46,108 nucleotides of DNA from Acidobacteriota bacterium (lineage in GTDB: Bacteria > Acidobacteriota > Blastocatellia > Pyrinomonadales > Pyrinomonadaceae). Positions 1 to 6,221 of this stretch are shown here, one piece after another (position 1 is the stretch's first letter; each line of letters starts with the position of its first letter). Below the pieces are notes generated by a model. The model had not been told where the DNA came from, made no database searches, and saw only the letters and a program-made list of their open reading frames with translations. Location of the stretch: contig JAIVJI010000090.1 of assembly GCA_020200135.1 (NCBI GenBank), positions 1 to 46,108 of the forward strand. The letters are read 5' to 3'. The position numbers were made by a program, and so were the translations under genes.

Positions 1-117
1 CAGTACCTCTCGAACAACCAGGCCGCGGCCGGCAAGTTCCTCCGCATCAAGGTCACCACGCCCGCACGCCCCGGCGCGCGCATCCGCGCACGTCAGGGCT
101 ATTTTAAGAAGGGGTAG
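1..117 (+). CDS. C-terminal fragment of a von Willebrand factor A domain protein
   Basis: The window opens inside a reading frame that ends with TAG at 115-117. The 38 visible residues end in a basic stretch with the pattern FLRIKVTT..RPGARIRARQGYF. This matches the usual C-terminus of the secreted VWA-domain proteins that are numerous in Acidobacteriota, where the frame typically ends with R-x-G-Y-F/Y. The VWA fold itself lies outside the window, so the call rests on the tail only. A heptamer-repeat element starts just after the stop, and the next gene is convergent. Confidence 0.55.
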   Translation, partial: QYLSNNQAAAGKFLRIKVTTPARPGARIRARQGYFKKG

Positions 118-132
118 GGAAGGCAGGTAGAG

Positions 133-262
133 GTAGACAGTAGACAGTAGTCAGTAGACAGTAGAAAAACAGAGGCGGCGCGTCTCAGCCATCGGGCCGA
201 GCGCGCCGCTTCTTCTTCCTACTGACTACTGACACTGACTACTGTCTACTGACTACTGTCTA
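133..262. repeat. Heptamer-word inverted repeat, type 1 (AGTAGAC), copy 1
   Basis: The left arm (133-164) is tandem copies of the 7-nt word GTAGACA with one variant. The right arm (220-262) is the reverse complement, with words such as TACTGAC and TACTGTC. Between them is a core with an A-run, then GGCGGCGC...GCGCCGC (inner stem, 174-209). The same arms and core recur at 8139-8250. The element separates two convergent genes and its right end supplies the TAG stop of the minus-strand gene. A role as bidirectional terminator is inference. Confidence 0.85.
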
Positions 263-784
263 TTGCATCTCCAGCAGCACGTCGGTCAGCTTCTCCGAGA
301 CGGCGAGGAGTGTGCGTCCGGCCTGGTCGAAGCGGTTGGCGGCGGCCTGCTGCGCGGCCTCGTCGGCCCGGGCCGAGACGCCGCGCAGCGTCTGGTACTG
401 CGTGGCCAGCCCCGCCTCGAAGCGGAAGCGGCCCTCCAACTGGTCGAGCCGGTCGCGCATGACGCCGATGTTCCTGATGACGCCCGCCTTCGCCTGCGCC
501 GTCGCGTCGGCCGAGCCCGTCTGCGCGCCCGTCAACTCTAAATCCTTCGAGAGCCGGCCGTAGACGTAGAGGAAGCGCGTCAGGTCTTTCGACAGTCCCG
601 CGAGTTCGAGCCGCTGCGCGTTGAAGCGCGTCTGGTCGAGCCGCGACGAGGCGGCGGGCGCGGGCGCCCGCCGCCTCTGCGGGGTGGAGCGGCGCGTGCG
701 CGTCTGCGCGGAGGCGGGCGTCGCCGGGGCGGTCGAGAAGGTCAGGAGCAGGCACGCGGCCGCGGTGGCGATGAGCGGTTTCAC
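260..784 (-). CDS. Secreted hypothetical protein, helical
   Basis: A 174-residue protein with a clear signal peptide: MKPLIATAAACLLLTF core, likely cleaved after an A-x-A near residue 26. A basic, Pro/Ala-rich linker follows (TRTRRSTPQRRRAP). The rest is predicted helical and rich in Arg, Leu, Gln and Ala, with no cysteines. I recognise no catalytic motif or named family. The frame is convergent with the upstream VWA gene and its stop codon lies inside the outer end of the heptamer repeat. The start at 784 is the only Met with a signal peptide after it. It diverges from lipB, with about 90 bp between the two starts. Confidence 0.7.
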   Translation of the reverse strand: MKPLIATAAACLLLTFSTAPATPASAQTRTRRSTPQRRRAPAPAASSRLDQTRFNAQRLELAGLSKDLTRFLYVYGRLSKDLELTGAQTGSADATAQAKAGVIRNIGVMRDRLDQLEGRFRFEAGLATQYQTLRGVSARADEAAQQAAANRFDQAGRTLLAVSEKLTDVLLEMQ

Positions 785-829
785 GTCGGCAGTCCTCCGG
801 TGTCAGGGATTGAAGTTCGGGCCGTCTGC

Positions 830-835
830 TACAAT
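830..835 (+). promoter_or_regulatory. Possible -10 element of lipB (TACAAT)
   Basis: TACAAT at 830-835 resembles other -10 elements in this window. A TTGAAG at 810-815 is too close (14 bp) to be a standard -35, so the promoter is tentative. If real, transcription would begin near 842 and exclude the upstream in-frame ATG at 834, favouring the lipB start at 873. Confidence 0.35.
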
Positions 836-872
836 GTGGCCGAAGGGGAAGAGTAACAGTACGCAGACTGCG

Positions 873-1529
873 ATGCACGCGAGACGATTGAGGGTTCGCC
901 GTTTGGGTCGGCTGGAGTACGGCGAGGCGTACCGCGTCCAGAAGGAGACCGAGGCGGCCGTGCGCGAGCGGCGCGAGCCCGACACGCTCCTCCTCGTCGA
1001 GCACCCGCACGTCCTCACCGTCGGCCGCCGCGCCACGCGCGAGCTGATCCTGGCCGGCCCCGAGGCGCTCGCCGCGCGCGGCGTCTCGGTCTACGAGTCC
1101 AACCGCGGCGGCAAGATGACCTACCACGGGCTGGGCCAGGTCGTCGGCTACCCCGTCGTCAACCTGAGCCCCGACCGTGAGGACGTGCACCGCTACGTCC
1201 GCGACCTTGAGGACGTATTGATCCGCGCGATGCTCGATTTTCGTATCGAGGCTTTCCGCGTCGAGGGGCTGACCGGCGTCCACACCGAGCGCGGCAAGGT
1301 CGCCGCCATCGGCGTCCACATCGCGCGCTGGGTCACGACGCACGGCTTCGCCTTAAACGTTAACACCGACCTCGACTACTTCAAGCTCATCGTCGCCTGC
1401 GAGGGCGAGCCCGTCACCTCGATGAAAGAACTCACGGGGCGCGAGCTTCCGCTCCGCGAGGTCGAAGACCGCCTCGTCGCGCGCTTCTGCGAAGTGTTCG
1501 AGATTGAAAGTCTGGAGTCTGGAGTCTGA
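873..1529 (+). CDS. lipB: Octanoyl-[acyl-carrier-protein]:protein N-octanoyltransferase LipB
   Basis: LipB moves octanoate from ACP to the lipoyl domains of 2-oxoacid dehydrogenases and the glycine cleavage H protein, the first step of lipoate synthesis in the cytoplasm. The 218-residue product has the LipB signature RGGKMTYHGLGQVVGYPVV and HPHVLTVGR. The catalytic pair is Lys142 (RGKVAAIG) and Cys176 (IVACEG). The start at 873 puts the first strand (RLRVRRLGRLEYGEAY) at the usual N-terminal position; upstream in-frame Mets give a long non-conserved extension. The last residues (ESLESGV) and the stop are encoded by a heptamer repeat, so the C-terminus has been rewritten by that element. lipA lies 1.1 kb downstream. 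Confidence 0.93.
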   Translation: MHARRLRVRRLGRLEYGEAYRVQKETEAAVRERREPDTLLLVEHPHVLTVGRRATRELILAGPEALAARGVSVYESNRGGKMTYHGLGQVVGYPVVNLSPDREDVHRYVRDLEDVLIRAMLDFRIEAFRVEGLTGVHTERGKVAAIGVHIARWVTTHGFALNVNTDLDYFKLIVACEGEPVTSMKELTGRELPLREVEDRLVARFCEVFEIESLESGV

Positions 1530-1606
1530 AGTCTGGAGTCAAGACGGCGCGGTTTTCATGCTGCTTTTGACTTCGGCCCCAGACTCCAGACTCTAGACTC
1601 CAGACT
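1509..1606. repeat. Heptamer-word inverted repeat, type 2 (AGTCTGG), copy 1
   Basis: The left arm (1509-1540) is four and a half copies of AGTCTGG/AGTCTGA. The right arm (1580-1606) is the complementary CAGACTC words. The core contains GACGGCGCGGTTTT, whose complement AAAACCGCGCC recurs in the copy at 6108-6201. The third word carries the lipB stop codon, and the right arm ends 2 nt before the ATG of the next gene, so the element fills the whole intergenic space. Confidence 0.85.
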
Positions 1607-1608
1607 TT

Positions 1609-2571
1609 ATGCTGAACTTAGAATTCATACGCGAGGCCGGGGAGCGCATCCGGCCGTTCGTCCACCGCACGCCGGTCGTTACGTCGCGCACGTTCGACGA
1701 GGCCGCCGGCCGCCGCGTCTTCTTCAAGTGCGAGAACCTCCAGCGCGCGGGCGCCTTCAAGATGCGCGGCGCGACCAACAAGATTCGCGCGCTCTCGCCC
1801 GAGGAGCGTGCGCGCGGCGTCGTCGCCTTCTCCTCGGGGAACCACGCGCAGGCCGTGGCGCTCGCCTCGCGCGACGCCGGGGTGCGCGCCGTCATCGTGA
1901 TGCCCTCGGACGCGCCGCGCACCAAGCTCGCGGCCACGCGCGGCTACGGCGCGGAGGTCGTCACCTACGACCGCCAGCTCGAAGACCGCGAGGAGGTCGC
2001 CCGCCGCGTCTCCGAGCGCGAGGGGCTGTCGGTCGTACCGCCCTACGATGACTACCACGTCGCGGCGGGGCAGGGCACCTGCGCCTTAGAGCTGTTCGAG
2101 GAGGTGCCCGACCTGGACGCGCTCTTGACGCCCTGCGGCGGCGGCGGCCTCTTCGCCGGCGCGTCCGTCGCCGCGAAGGCTTTGCGGCCGGGCGTGCGCT
2201 GCTTCCCCGTCGAGTCCGAGCTGTCTGACGACACGCGCCAGTCGTTCATCAAGGGCGAGCGCGTGACCATCCCGCCGCCGGCCACGGTCGCCGACGGCAT
2301 GAGGACGCAGACGCCCGGCGCGCTCACCTTCCCCGTGCTGCGTGCGAACGCCGAGGACGTGCTCACCGTCTCGGAGGACGAGATAGTCGAGACGCTGCGC
2401 TTCCTGCTCTTCCGCCTGAAGATTCTGGTCGAGCCGACGGGCGCGGTCGCCGCCGCCGCCGCGCTCTTCGGTAAGCTCCCGCCGGACGTCGGGCGCGTCG
2501 GCGTCGTCCTCTCCGGCGGGAACGTTGACCCCGAGGCGCTCGCGCGTTTCGTCGCGCCGACGATGGCCTGA
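1609..2571 (+). CDS. Threonine dehydratase / serine racemase-like PLP enzyme
   Basis: A fold-type II PLP enzyme of 320 residues, probably a threonine/serine ammonia-lyase giving 2-oxobutyrate or pyruvate plus ammonia. Lys51 in GAFKMRGA is the Schiff-base lysine, SSGNHAQAVA is the substrate loop, and CGGGGLFAG is the phosphate-binding glycine loop. The length and lack of a C-terminal ACT domain fit the catabolic (TdcB-like) or serine racemase group rather than the feedback-regulated biosynthetic IlvA. Exact substrate cannot be decided from sequence. The ATG follows the type 2 repeat almost directly with no Shine-Dalgarno visible. It lies between lipB and lipA but has no known link to lipoylation. 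Confidence 0.88.
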   Translation: MLNLEFIREAGERIRPFVHRTPVVTSRTFDEAAGRRVFFKCENLQRAGAFKMRGATNKIRALSPEERARGVVAFSSGNHAQAVALASRDAGVRAVIVMPSDAPRTKLAATRGYGAEVVTYDRQLEDREEVARRVSEREGLSVVPPYDDYHVAAGQGTCALELFEEVPDLDALLTPCGGGGLFAGASVAAKALRPGVRCFPVESELSDDTRQSFIKGERVTIPPPATVADGMRTQTPGALTFPVLRANAEDVLTVSEDEIVETLRFLLFRLKILVEPTGAVAAAAALFGKLPPDVGRVGVVLSGGNVDPEALARFVAPTMA

Positions 2572-2630
2572 AGAAGGTCGAGGGTGCGGCGCGCCCGGCG
2601 CGCGCGGTAGGAGCGGGGCGGCGCGGGTGC

Positions 2631-2636
2631 TAAAAT
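2631..2636 (+). promoter_or_regulatory. Possible -10 element of lipA (TAAAAT)
   Basis: TAAAAT stands out in a GC-rich 100-bp gap 39 bp before the proposed TTG start of lipA. No convincing -35 is seen. Confidence 0.35.
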
Positions 2637-2674
2637 CCGTTCATACCCTGAAGTGGAGAAGGAGCGCGCCCGTA

Positions 2675-3649
2675 TTGAGCCGCGAACTGAGAGTCCTGAA
2701 CAACCCGCCGACGACGAGGCCGCCGCGCGGCCCGAAACCCGAGTGGCTGAAGGTACGCCTCGGCGACCCGTCGAACCAGAACTACGTCCTGAAGCTGATA
2801 GAGAACCTGAACCTGCACACGGTCTGCCAGGAGGCGCGCTGCCCCAACATCTTCGAGTGCTGGACTGACCGCACGGCGACGTTCATGATCGGCGGCGACA
2901 TCTGCACGCGCCACTGCGGCTTCTGCGCCGTCTCGAAGGGCGCGGCGACACCGCTCGACCCCGAGGAGCCGTGCCACGTTGCCGAGGCGGTGAAGACGCT
3001 CGACCTCGCGCACGCCGTCATCACCTCGGTCAACCGCGACGACCTCGCGGACGGCGGCGCCGCACACTGGGCCGAGACCATCCGGCAGGTGCGCGCGCTC
3101 AACCCCGGCTGCCGCGTCGAAGTCCTCATCCCCGACTTCAACGGCGACGGGGCCGCGCTCGACGCCGTGCTCGACGCCGAGCCCGACGTGCTCAACCACA
3201 ACACCGAGACCATCGCGCGGCTCTACAGGCGCGTGCGCCCCGACGCCAACTACCGGCAGACCCTGACGCTCCTCGGTCGCGCCGCCGCGCGCCGCGACCG
3301 CGAGCGGCGCGGGATGCTGACCAAGAGCGGCATCATGGTGGGCCTCGGCGAGACGTTCGACGAGGTGGTCGAGCTGATGCGCGACCTGCGCTCGGTCTCG
3401 TGCGACATCATGACCATCGGGCAGTACCTCCAGCCGCACGCGCGCCGGCTCCCGGTCGAGCGCTACGTCACGCCCGACGAGTTCGCGCGCTGGCGCGAGG
3501 TCGGACTCGAACTCGGCTTCAAGCACGTCGAGTCGAGCCCGCTGACGCGCTCCTCCTACCACGCGCGCCAGCAGACCGACGGCGCCGGCCCCGAAGACGC
3601 CGGGACATCCCGCGCGCACGAACCCGCATCCGACACGGTAAACGCCTGA
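2675..3649 (+). CDS. lipA: Lipoyl synthase LipA
   Basis: Radical SAM enzyme that inserts two sulfurs into protein-bound octanoyl groups, completing the pathway begun by LipB. It binds two [4Fe-4S] clusters: the auxiliary site is Cys51, Cys56 and Cys62 (CQEARCPNIFEC), the SAM cluster is Cys77, Cys81 and Cys84 (CTRHCGFC). The RSSYHA motif near the end supplies the serine ligand of the auxiliary cluster. No ATG fits; I chose TTG at 2675 because a purine-rich GGAGAAGGAG sits 12 nt upstream and the N-terminus then has normal length. The C-terminal 25 residues after RSSYHA are low complexity and not part of the fold. Not directly coupled to lipB, since the dehydratase gene intervenes. Confidence 0.93.
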   Translation: MSRELRVLNNPPTTRPPRGPKPEWLKVRLGDPSNQNYVLKLIENLNLHTVCQEARCPNIFECWTDRTATFMIGGDICTRHCGFCAVSKGAATPLDPEEPCHVAEAVKTLDLAHAVITSVNRDDLADGGAAHWAETIRQVRALNPGCRVEVLIPDFNGDGAALDAVLDAEPDVLNHNTETIARLYRRVRPDANYRQTLTLLGRAAARRDRERRGMLTKSGIMVGLGETFDEVVELMRDLRSVSCDIMTIGQYLQPHARRLPVERYVTPDEFARWREVGLELGFKHVESSPLTRSSYHARQQTDGAGPEDAGTSRAHEPASDTVNA

Positions 3650-3698
3650 AGCGACGCCGCGCCTGCCGGGTCGCCGCCGGGGAGTGGAGGGACGAGCG

Positions 3699-4295
3699 AT
3701 GAGATCGTGGCCCCTGAAAACCTTCGCCGCCGCTACCGTCGGAGTCGTGCTGTCCGCCGGGGTCGTGTCGGTCTCGCGCGCGGGCGGCGACACCACCCTT
3801 CAGGACATCTCGCGCTACCGCGAGTGGGCGCGCATGAGCGACGCGCCCGTGACCGTCCCCACCGACGCCGCGGCGGCCGGCGGTTGATTCTTCATCATTG
3901 AGAGCGCCGTGAGCGCTCCGCCCAAAGACAACTCGGAGGGACACACGTACGGCGTCGTCTACGCCAACGACTCGGCGCGCGCGGCGCTCGCCGGCCGCAC
4001 GACGTTTCCCGCCGGCTCCGTCATCGTCCGCGAGAAGCTCTCGGCGCCGGACGCCGCGACGCCGCAACTCCTCGCCGTCATGTTCAAGCGCGCGCCGGGC
4101 TTCAACCCGAAGGGCGGCGACTGGGAGTTCCTGACCGTGGACGGCTCGCTCAAGAAGATCACCGCGCGGCAGAAGAAGGGGAGCTGCCTCGGCTGCCATT
4201 CGCGGCAAAGCGAGCGCGACTTCGTCTTCACGCTGCCGCCGGTGTCGCCCGCGCCCGGCGGGCTCCGCATCGCGCCCGCGAAAGTTCGCCTGTAA
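3699..4295 (+). pseudogene. Cytochrome P460-type c-heme protein gene with in-frame TGA
   Basis: An ATG at 3699 with a good GGAGGG site (3686-3691) begins a secreted protein (signal peptide WPLKTFAAATVGVVLSAGVV) reading into YREWARMSDAPVTV, the usual start of cytochrome P460-like domains. TGA at 3885-3887 stops it. The same frame then continues through the rest of the domain: YGVVYANDSARAALAG, FPAGSVIVREKLSAPD, GFNPKGGDWEFLTVDG, and the heme-binding CLGCH, ending at 4295. Both halves are well conserved and in one frame, so this is a single nonsense codon, not a frameshift. A GTG at 3909 could restart translation but would give a protein without export signal. Real inactivation, recoding and a base-call or assembly error all remain possible. 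Confidence 0.72.
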
Positions 4296-4305
4296 AGCCC
4301 CGCGC

Positions 4306-4333
4306 TTGCATTGGCGAATCAAAGACCTACAAT
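4306..4333 (+). promoter_or_regulatory. Promoter TTGCAT-16-TACAAT of the MDR dehydrogenase gene
   Basis: TTGCAT (4306-4311) and TACAAT (4328-4333) are spaced by 16 bp. The -10 ends 7 nt before the ATG at 4341, so the transcript should start at or next to the start codon (leaderless or nearly so). Confidence 0.6.
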
Positions 4334-4340
4334 CGAAGAC

Positions 4341-5369
4341 ATGAAAGCAATCGTCTTCCACGAGCACGGGGGGCCGGAAGTCCTCCGCTTTGAGGAGCGC
4401 CCCGAGCCTCTGATTCGCGCCGACGAGGTGTTGGTCGAGGTGCGCGCCTGCGCCCTGAACCACCTGGACGTGTGGGCGCGTGGCGGCCTGCCGGGGATAG
4501 AGATTCCCCTGCCGCACATCCTCGGCAACGACGTGGCGGGCGTCGTGCGCGAGGCGGGCGGGCTGGTCGATTGGGCGAAGCCGGGCGACGAGGTTCTGCT
4601 CCAGCCCGGCGTCAGCTGCGGCCACTGCCGCGACTGCCTGGGCGGCGCGGACAACATGTGCGCGCGCTACGACATCATCGGCTACCGCCGCGACGGGGGC
4701 TACGCCGAGCTGGTCGCCGCGCCCGGCGCCAACGTCATCCCCAAGCCGGAGAGTTTAAGCTGGGCGGAGGCGGCCGCGCTCCCGCTCGTGCTGGTGACGG
4801 CGTGGCACATGCTCGTCACGCGCGCGCGCGTCGAGCCGGGCGAGGACGTTCTGATTCACGCCGCCGGGAGCGGCGTCGGCTCGGTCGGCATCCAGATAGC
4901 GAAGCTGAGGGGCGCGCGCGTCATCGCCACCGCCGGGTCGGAAGAGAAGCGCGAGCGCGCGCGCTCGCTCGGCGCCGACGAGGTGGTGGACTACACGCGC
5001 GAGGACTGGCCGAAGGAGGTCAGGCGTCTGACCGGCAGACAGGGCGTGGACGTGGTCTTCGAGCACACGGGCGCGGAGACGTGGCCGGGGTCGGTGTCGT
5101 CTCTGAAGAGGGACGGGCGGCTGGTGACGTGCGGCGCGACGAGCGGGTTCGACGCGCGGACGGACCTCAGGCAGGTCTTCTACCGCCACCTCAACCTGCT
5201 CGGCTCGTTCATGGGCTCGAAGGCCGAGCTGCTCGACGCGTTGAAGTTCGTCGAGCGCGGACAGATTCGCGCGGTCATCGACCGCACGCTCCCGCTCGCC
5301 GACGCGCGCCGCGCGCACGAGCTGATGCAAGACCGCGCGCAGTTCGGCAAGCTCGTCCTCGAAGTCTGA
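4341..5369 (+). CDS. Zinc-type medium-chain alcohol dehydrogenase/reductase
   Basis: A 342-residue MDR-superfamily oxidoreductase. The N-terminal GroES-like domain has the zinc-region motif CALNHLDVWARGG and a structural-zinc lobe of four cysteines in GVSCGHCRDCLGGADNMC. The Rossmann domain has the nucleotide loop HAAGSGVGSVGIQIAK and GADEVVDY. It probably reduces or oxidises an alcohol/aldehyde or enone with NAD(P)H; the substrate cannot be read from sequence. The start at 4341 is fixed by the promoter just upstream; the in-frame ATG at 4311 lies upstream of the -10. The gene ends 4 bp before a long perfect stem-loop that separates it from a convergent gene. Confidence 0.88.
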   Translation: MKAIVFHEHGGPEVLRFEERPEPLIRADEVLVEVRACALNHLDVWARGGLPGIEIPLPHILGNDVAGVVREAGGLVDWAKPGDEVLLQPGVSCGHCRDCLGGADNMCARYDIIGYRRDGGYAELVAAPGANVIPKPESLSWAEAAALPLVLVTAWHMLVTRARVEPGEDVLIHAAGSGVGSVGIQIAKLRGARVIATAGSEEKRERARSLGADEVVDYTREDWPKEVRRLTGRQGVDVVFEHTGAETWPGSVSSLKRDGRLVTCGATSGFDARTDLRQVFYRHLNLLGSFMGSKAELLDALKFVERGQIRAVIDRTLPLADARRAHELMQDRAQFGKLVLEV

Positions 5370-5373
5370 AGAG

Positions 5374-5448
5374 CCGTAAACCGTAAACCGTGAACCGTGA
5401 CAAGAAGGCAACTCCTTCTTGTCACGGTTCACGGTTTACGGTTTACGG
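5374..5448. terminator. Perfect 35-bp stem-loop of heptamer words (CCGTAAA), bidirectional terminator
   Basis: Arms 5374-5408 and 5414-5448 are exactly complementary over 35 bp, with a 5-nt loop (CAACT). Each arm is built of 7-nt words (CCGTAAA, CCGTAAA, CCGTGAA, CCGTGAC). TCTTTTA follows on the plus strand. It lies between convergent stops at 5369 and 5453, as expected for a shared terminator. It belongs by architecture to the same heptamer family as the other intergenic repeats, but without a separate core. Confidence 0.75.
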
Positions 5449-5452
5449 TCTT

Positions 5453-6007
5453 TTACTGCCGGCCGTCGCGCATCTGTTGGCGCTGCTGGCGCAGCGCCTG
5501 TCGGCGCTGGCGGAATTGTTCGCGGCGCGCCTCGCGCTCGGCCTTGAGCTGTTCGAGGCGTGTGCGCTGCTCGGCGGTGAGCGCGGCGAGCGCCTGGTCG
5601 CGCGTGCGCAGGCGGGCCGAGCGCAGCTCCTCGCGGAGCTGTCTGGCGCGCGCCTGCTGCGCCTCACCCAACTGGCCGCCGGCCTGGCGGCGCGCGACGA
5701 GCAACTGCCGCAGCTCACTGCGCTGCGCCTCGGTGGACTGGAACGCGGCGCGTCGGAGCGTGCGAAGCTTTTCGACCTGCTCCGCGCTCAGGTCGAGCTG
5801 GCGCAGAGCGCGCGCCATGTGGTGGCGGCGCGCGCGCATGAGCCGCCGCGCCCCGCGCATGCGACGCATCTCGCGGCGCGCGCCTCTCTGCTGCTCGTGC
5901 GCCGCGCCCTGCTGCTGCTGCGGCTGCTGGCCGGGCGCGGTCTGCTGCGCGGCGGCGGTGAACGAGGCCGCGAGCGTCAGCAGCGCGGCGGTGAATGCTC
6001 TCTTCAT
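5453..6007 (-). CDS. Spy/CpxP-like periplasmic protein with LTxxQ motifs
   Basis: A 184-residue secreted protein: signal peptide MKRAFTAALLTLAASFTAAA, a Gln-rich linker, then a long helical Arg/Gln/Leu-rich region. Two LTxxQ-type motifs, LDLSAEQVEKLRTLR and LTAEQRTRLEQLK, are about 75 residues apart, the arrangement of Spy/CpxP proteins. Enterobacterial relatives are periplasmic chaperones or envelope-stress regulators; here that role is inference. The very high Arg content (RREMRRMRGARRLMRARRHH) is unusual and could bind acidic partners. AAGGAG lies 10 nt before the start. Convergent with the dehydrogenase, divergent from dxs. Confidence 0.75.
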   Translation of the reverse strand: MKRAFTAALLTLAASFTAAAQQTAPGQQPQQQQGAAHEQQRGARREMRRMRGARRLMRARRHHMARALRQLDLSAEQVEKLRTLRRAAFQSTEAQRSELRQLLVARRQAGGQLGEAQQARARQLREELRSARLRTRDQALAALTAEQRTRLEQLKAEREARREQFRQRRQALRQQRQQMRDGRQ

Positions 6008-6107
6008 CTTTTGAAAACTCCTTGCCGAATATTTATGCCGTATCTGGCGCGGCGTCTTTCGCGCCGCCGGAGTTTAAGACGCGCGCCCACGCGCCCCGGC
6101 CGAAAAA

Positions 6108-6201
6108 AGTCTGGAGTCTGAAGTAGGAAATAAAACCGCGCCTGAGAGTCGCGCCGTCCTGGCTCCGGACTCCGGACTCCAGACTTCAGACTCCAGACTT
6201 T
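6108..6201. repeat. Heptamer-word inverted repeat, type 2 (AGTCTGG), copy 2
   Basis: The short left arm (6108-6127: AGTCTGG, AGTCTGA, AGTAGG) and longer right arm (6163-6201, complement of AAGTCTG/GAGTCCG words) flank a core with AAAACCGCGCC (6133-6143) and GCGCCGTC. It lies in the divergent space between the Spy-like gene and dxs, so it cannot simply be a terminator. Its right arm provides a possible -35 (TTCAGA, 6185-6190) for dxs. Confidence 0.8.
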
Positions 6202-6213
6202 TTAAAGTAGAAT
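6185..6213 (+). promoter_or_regulatory. Promoter TTCAGA-17-TAGAAT of dxs
   Basis: TAGAAT (6208-6213) is preceded at 17 bp by TTCAGA, which matches 4 of 6 bases of TTGACA and lies inside the repeat arm. The -10 ends 8 nt before the dxs ATG, implying a leaderless or near-leaderless transcript. Confidence 0.5.
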
Positions 6214-6221
6214 TACGCCCG

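Noticed and set aside
133..262. CRISPR array
   Set aside because: Tandem 7-nt units without spacers, arranged as inverted arms; no cas gene nearby.
2653..2868. Small frame overlapping the start of lipA
   Set aside because: Lies inside the lipA coding region in another frame, with charged low-complexity translation.
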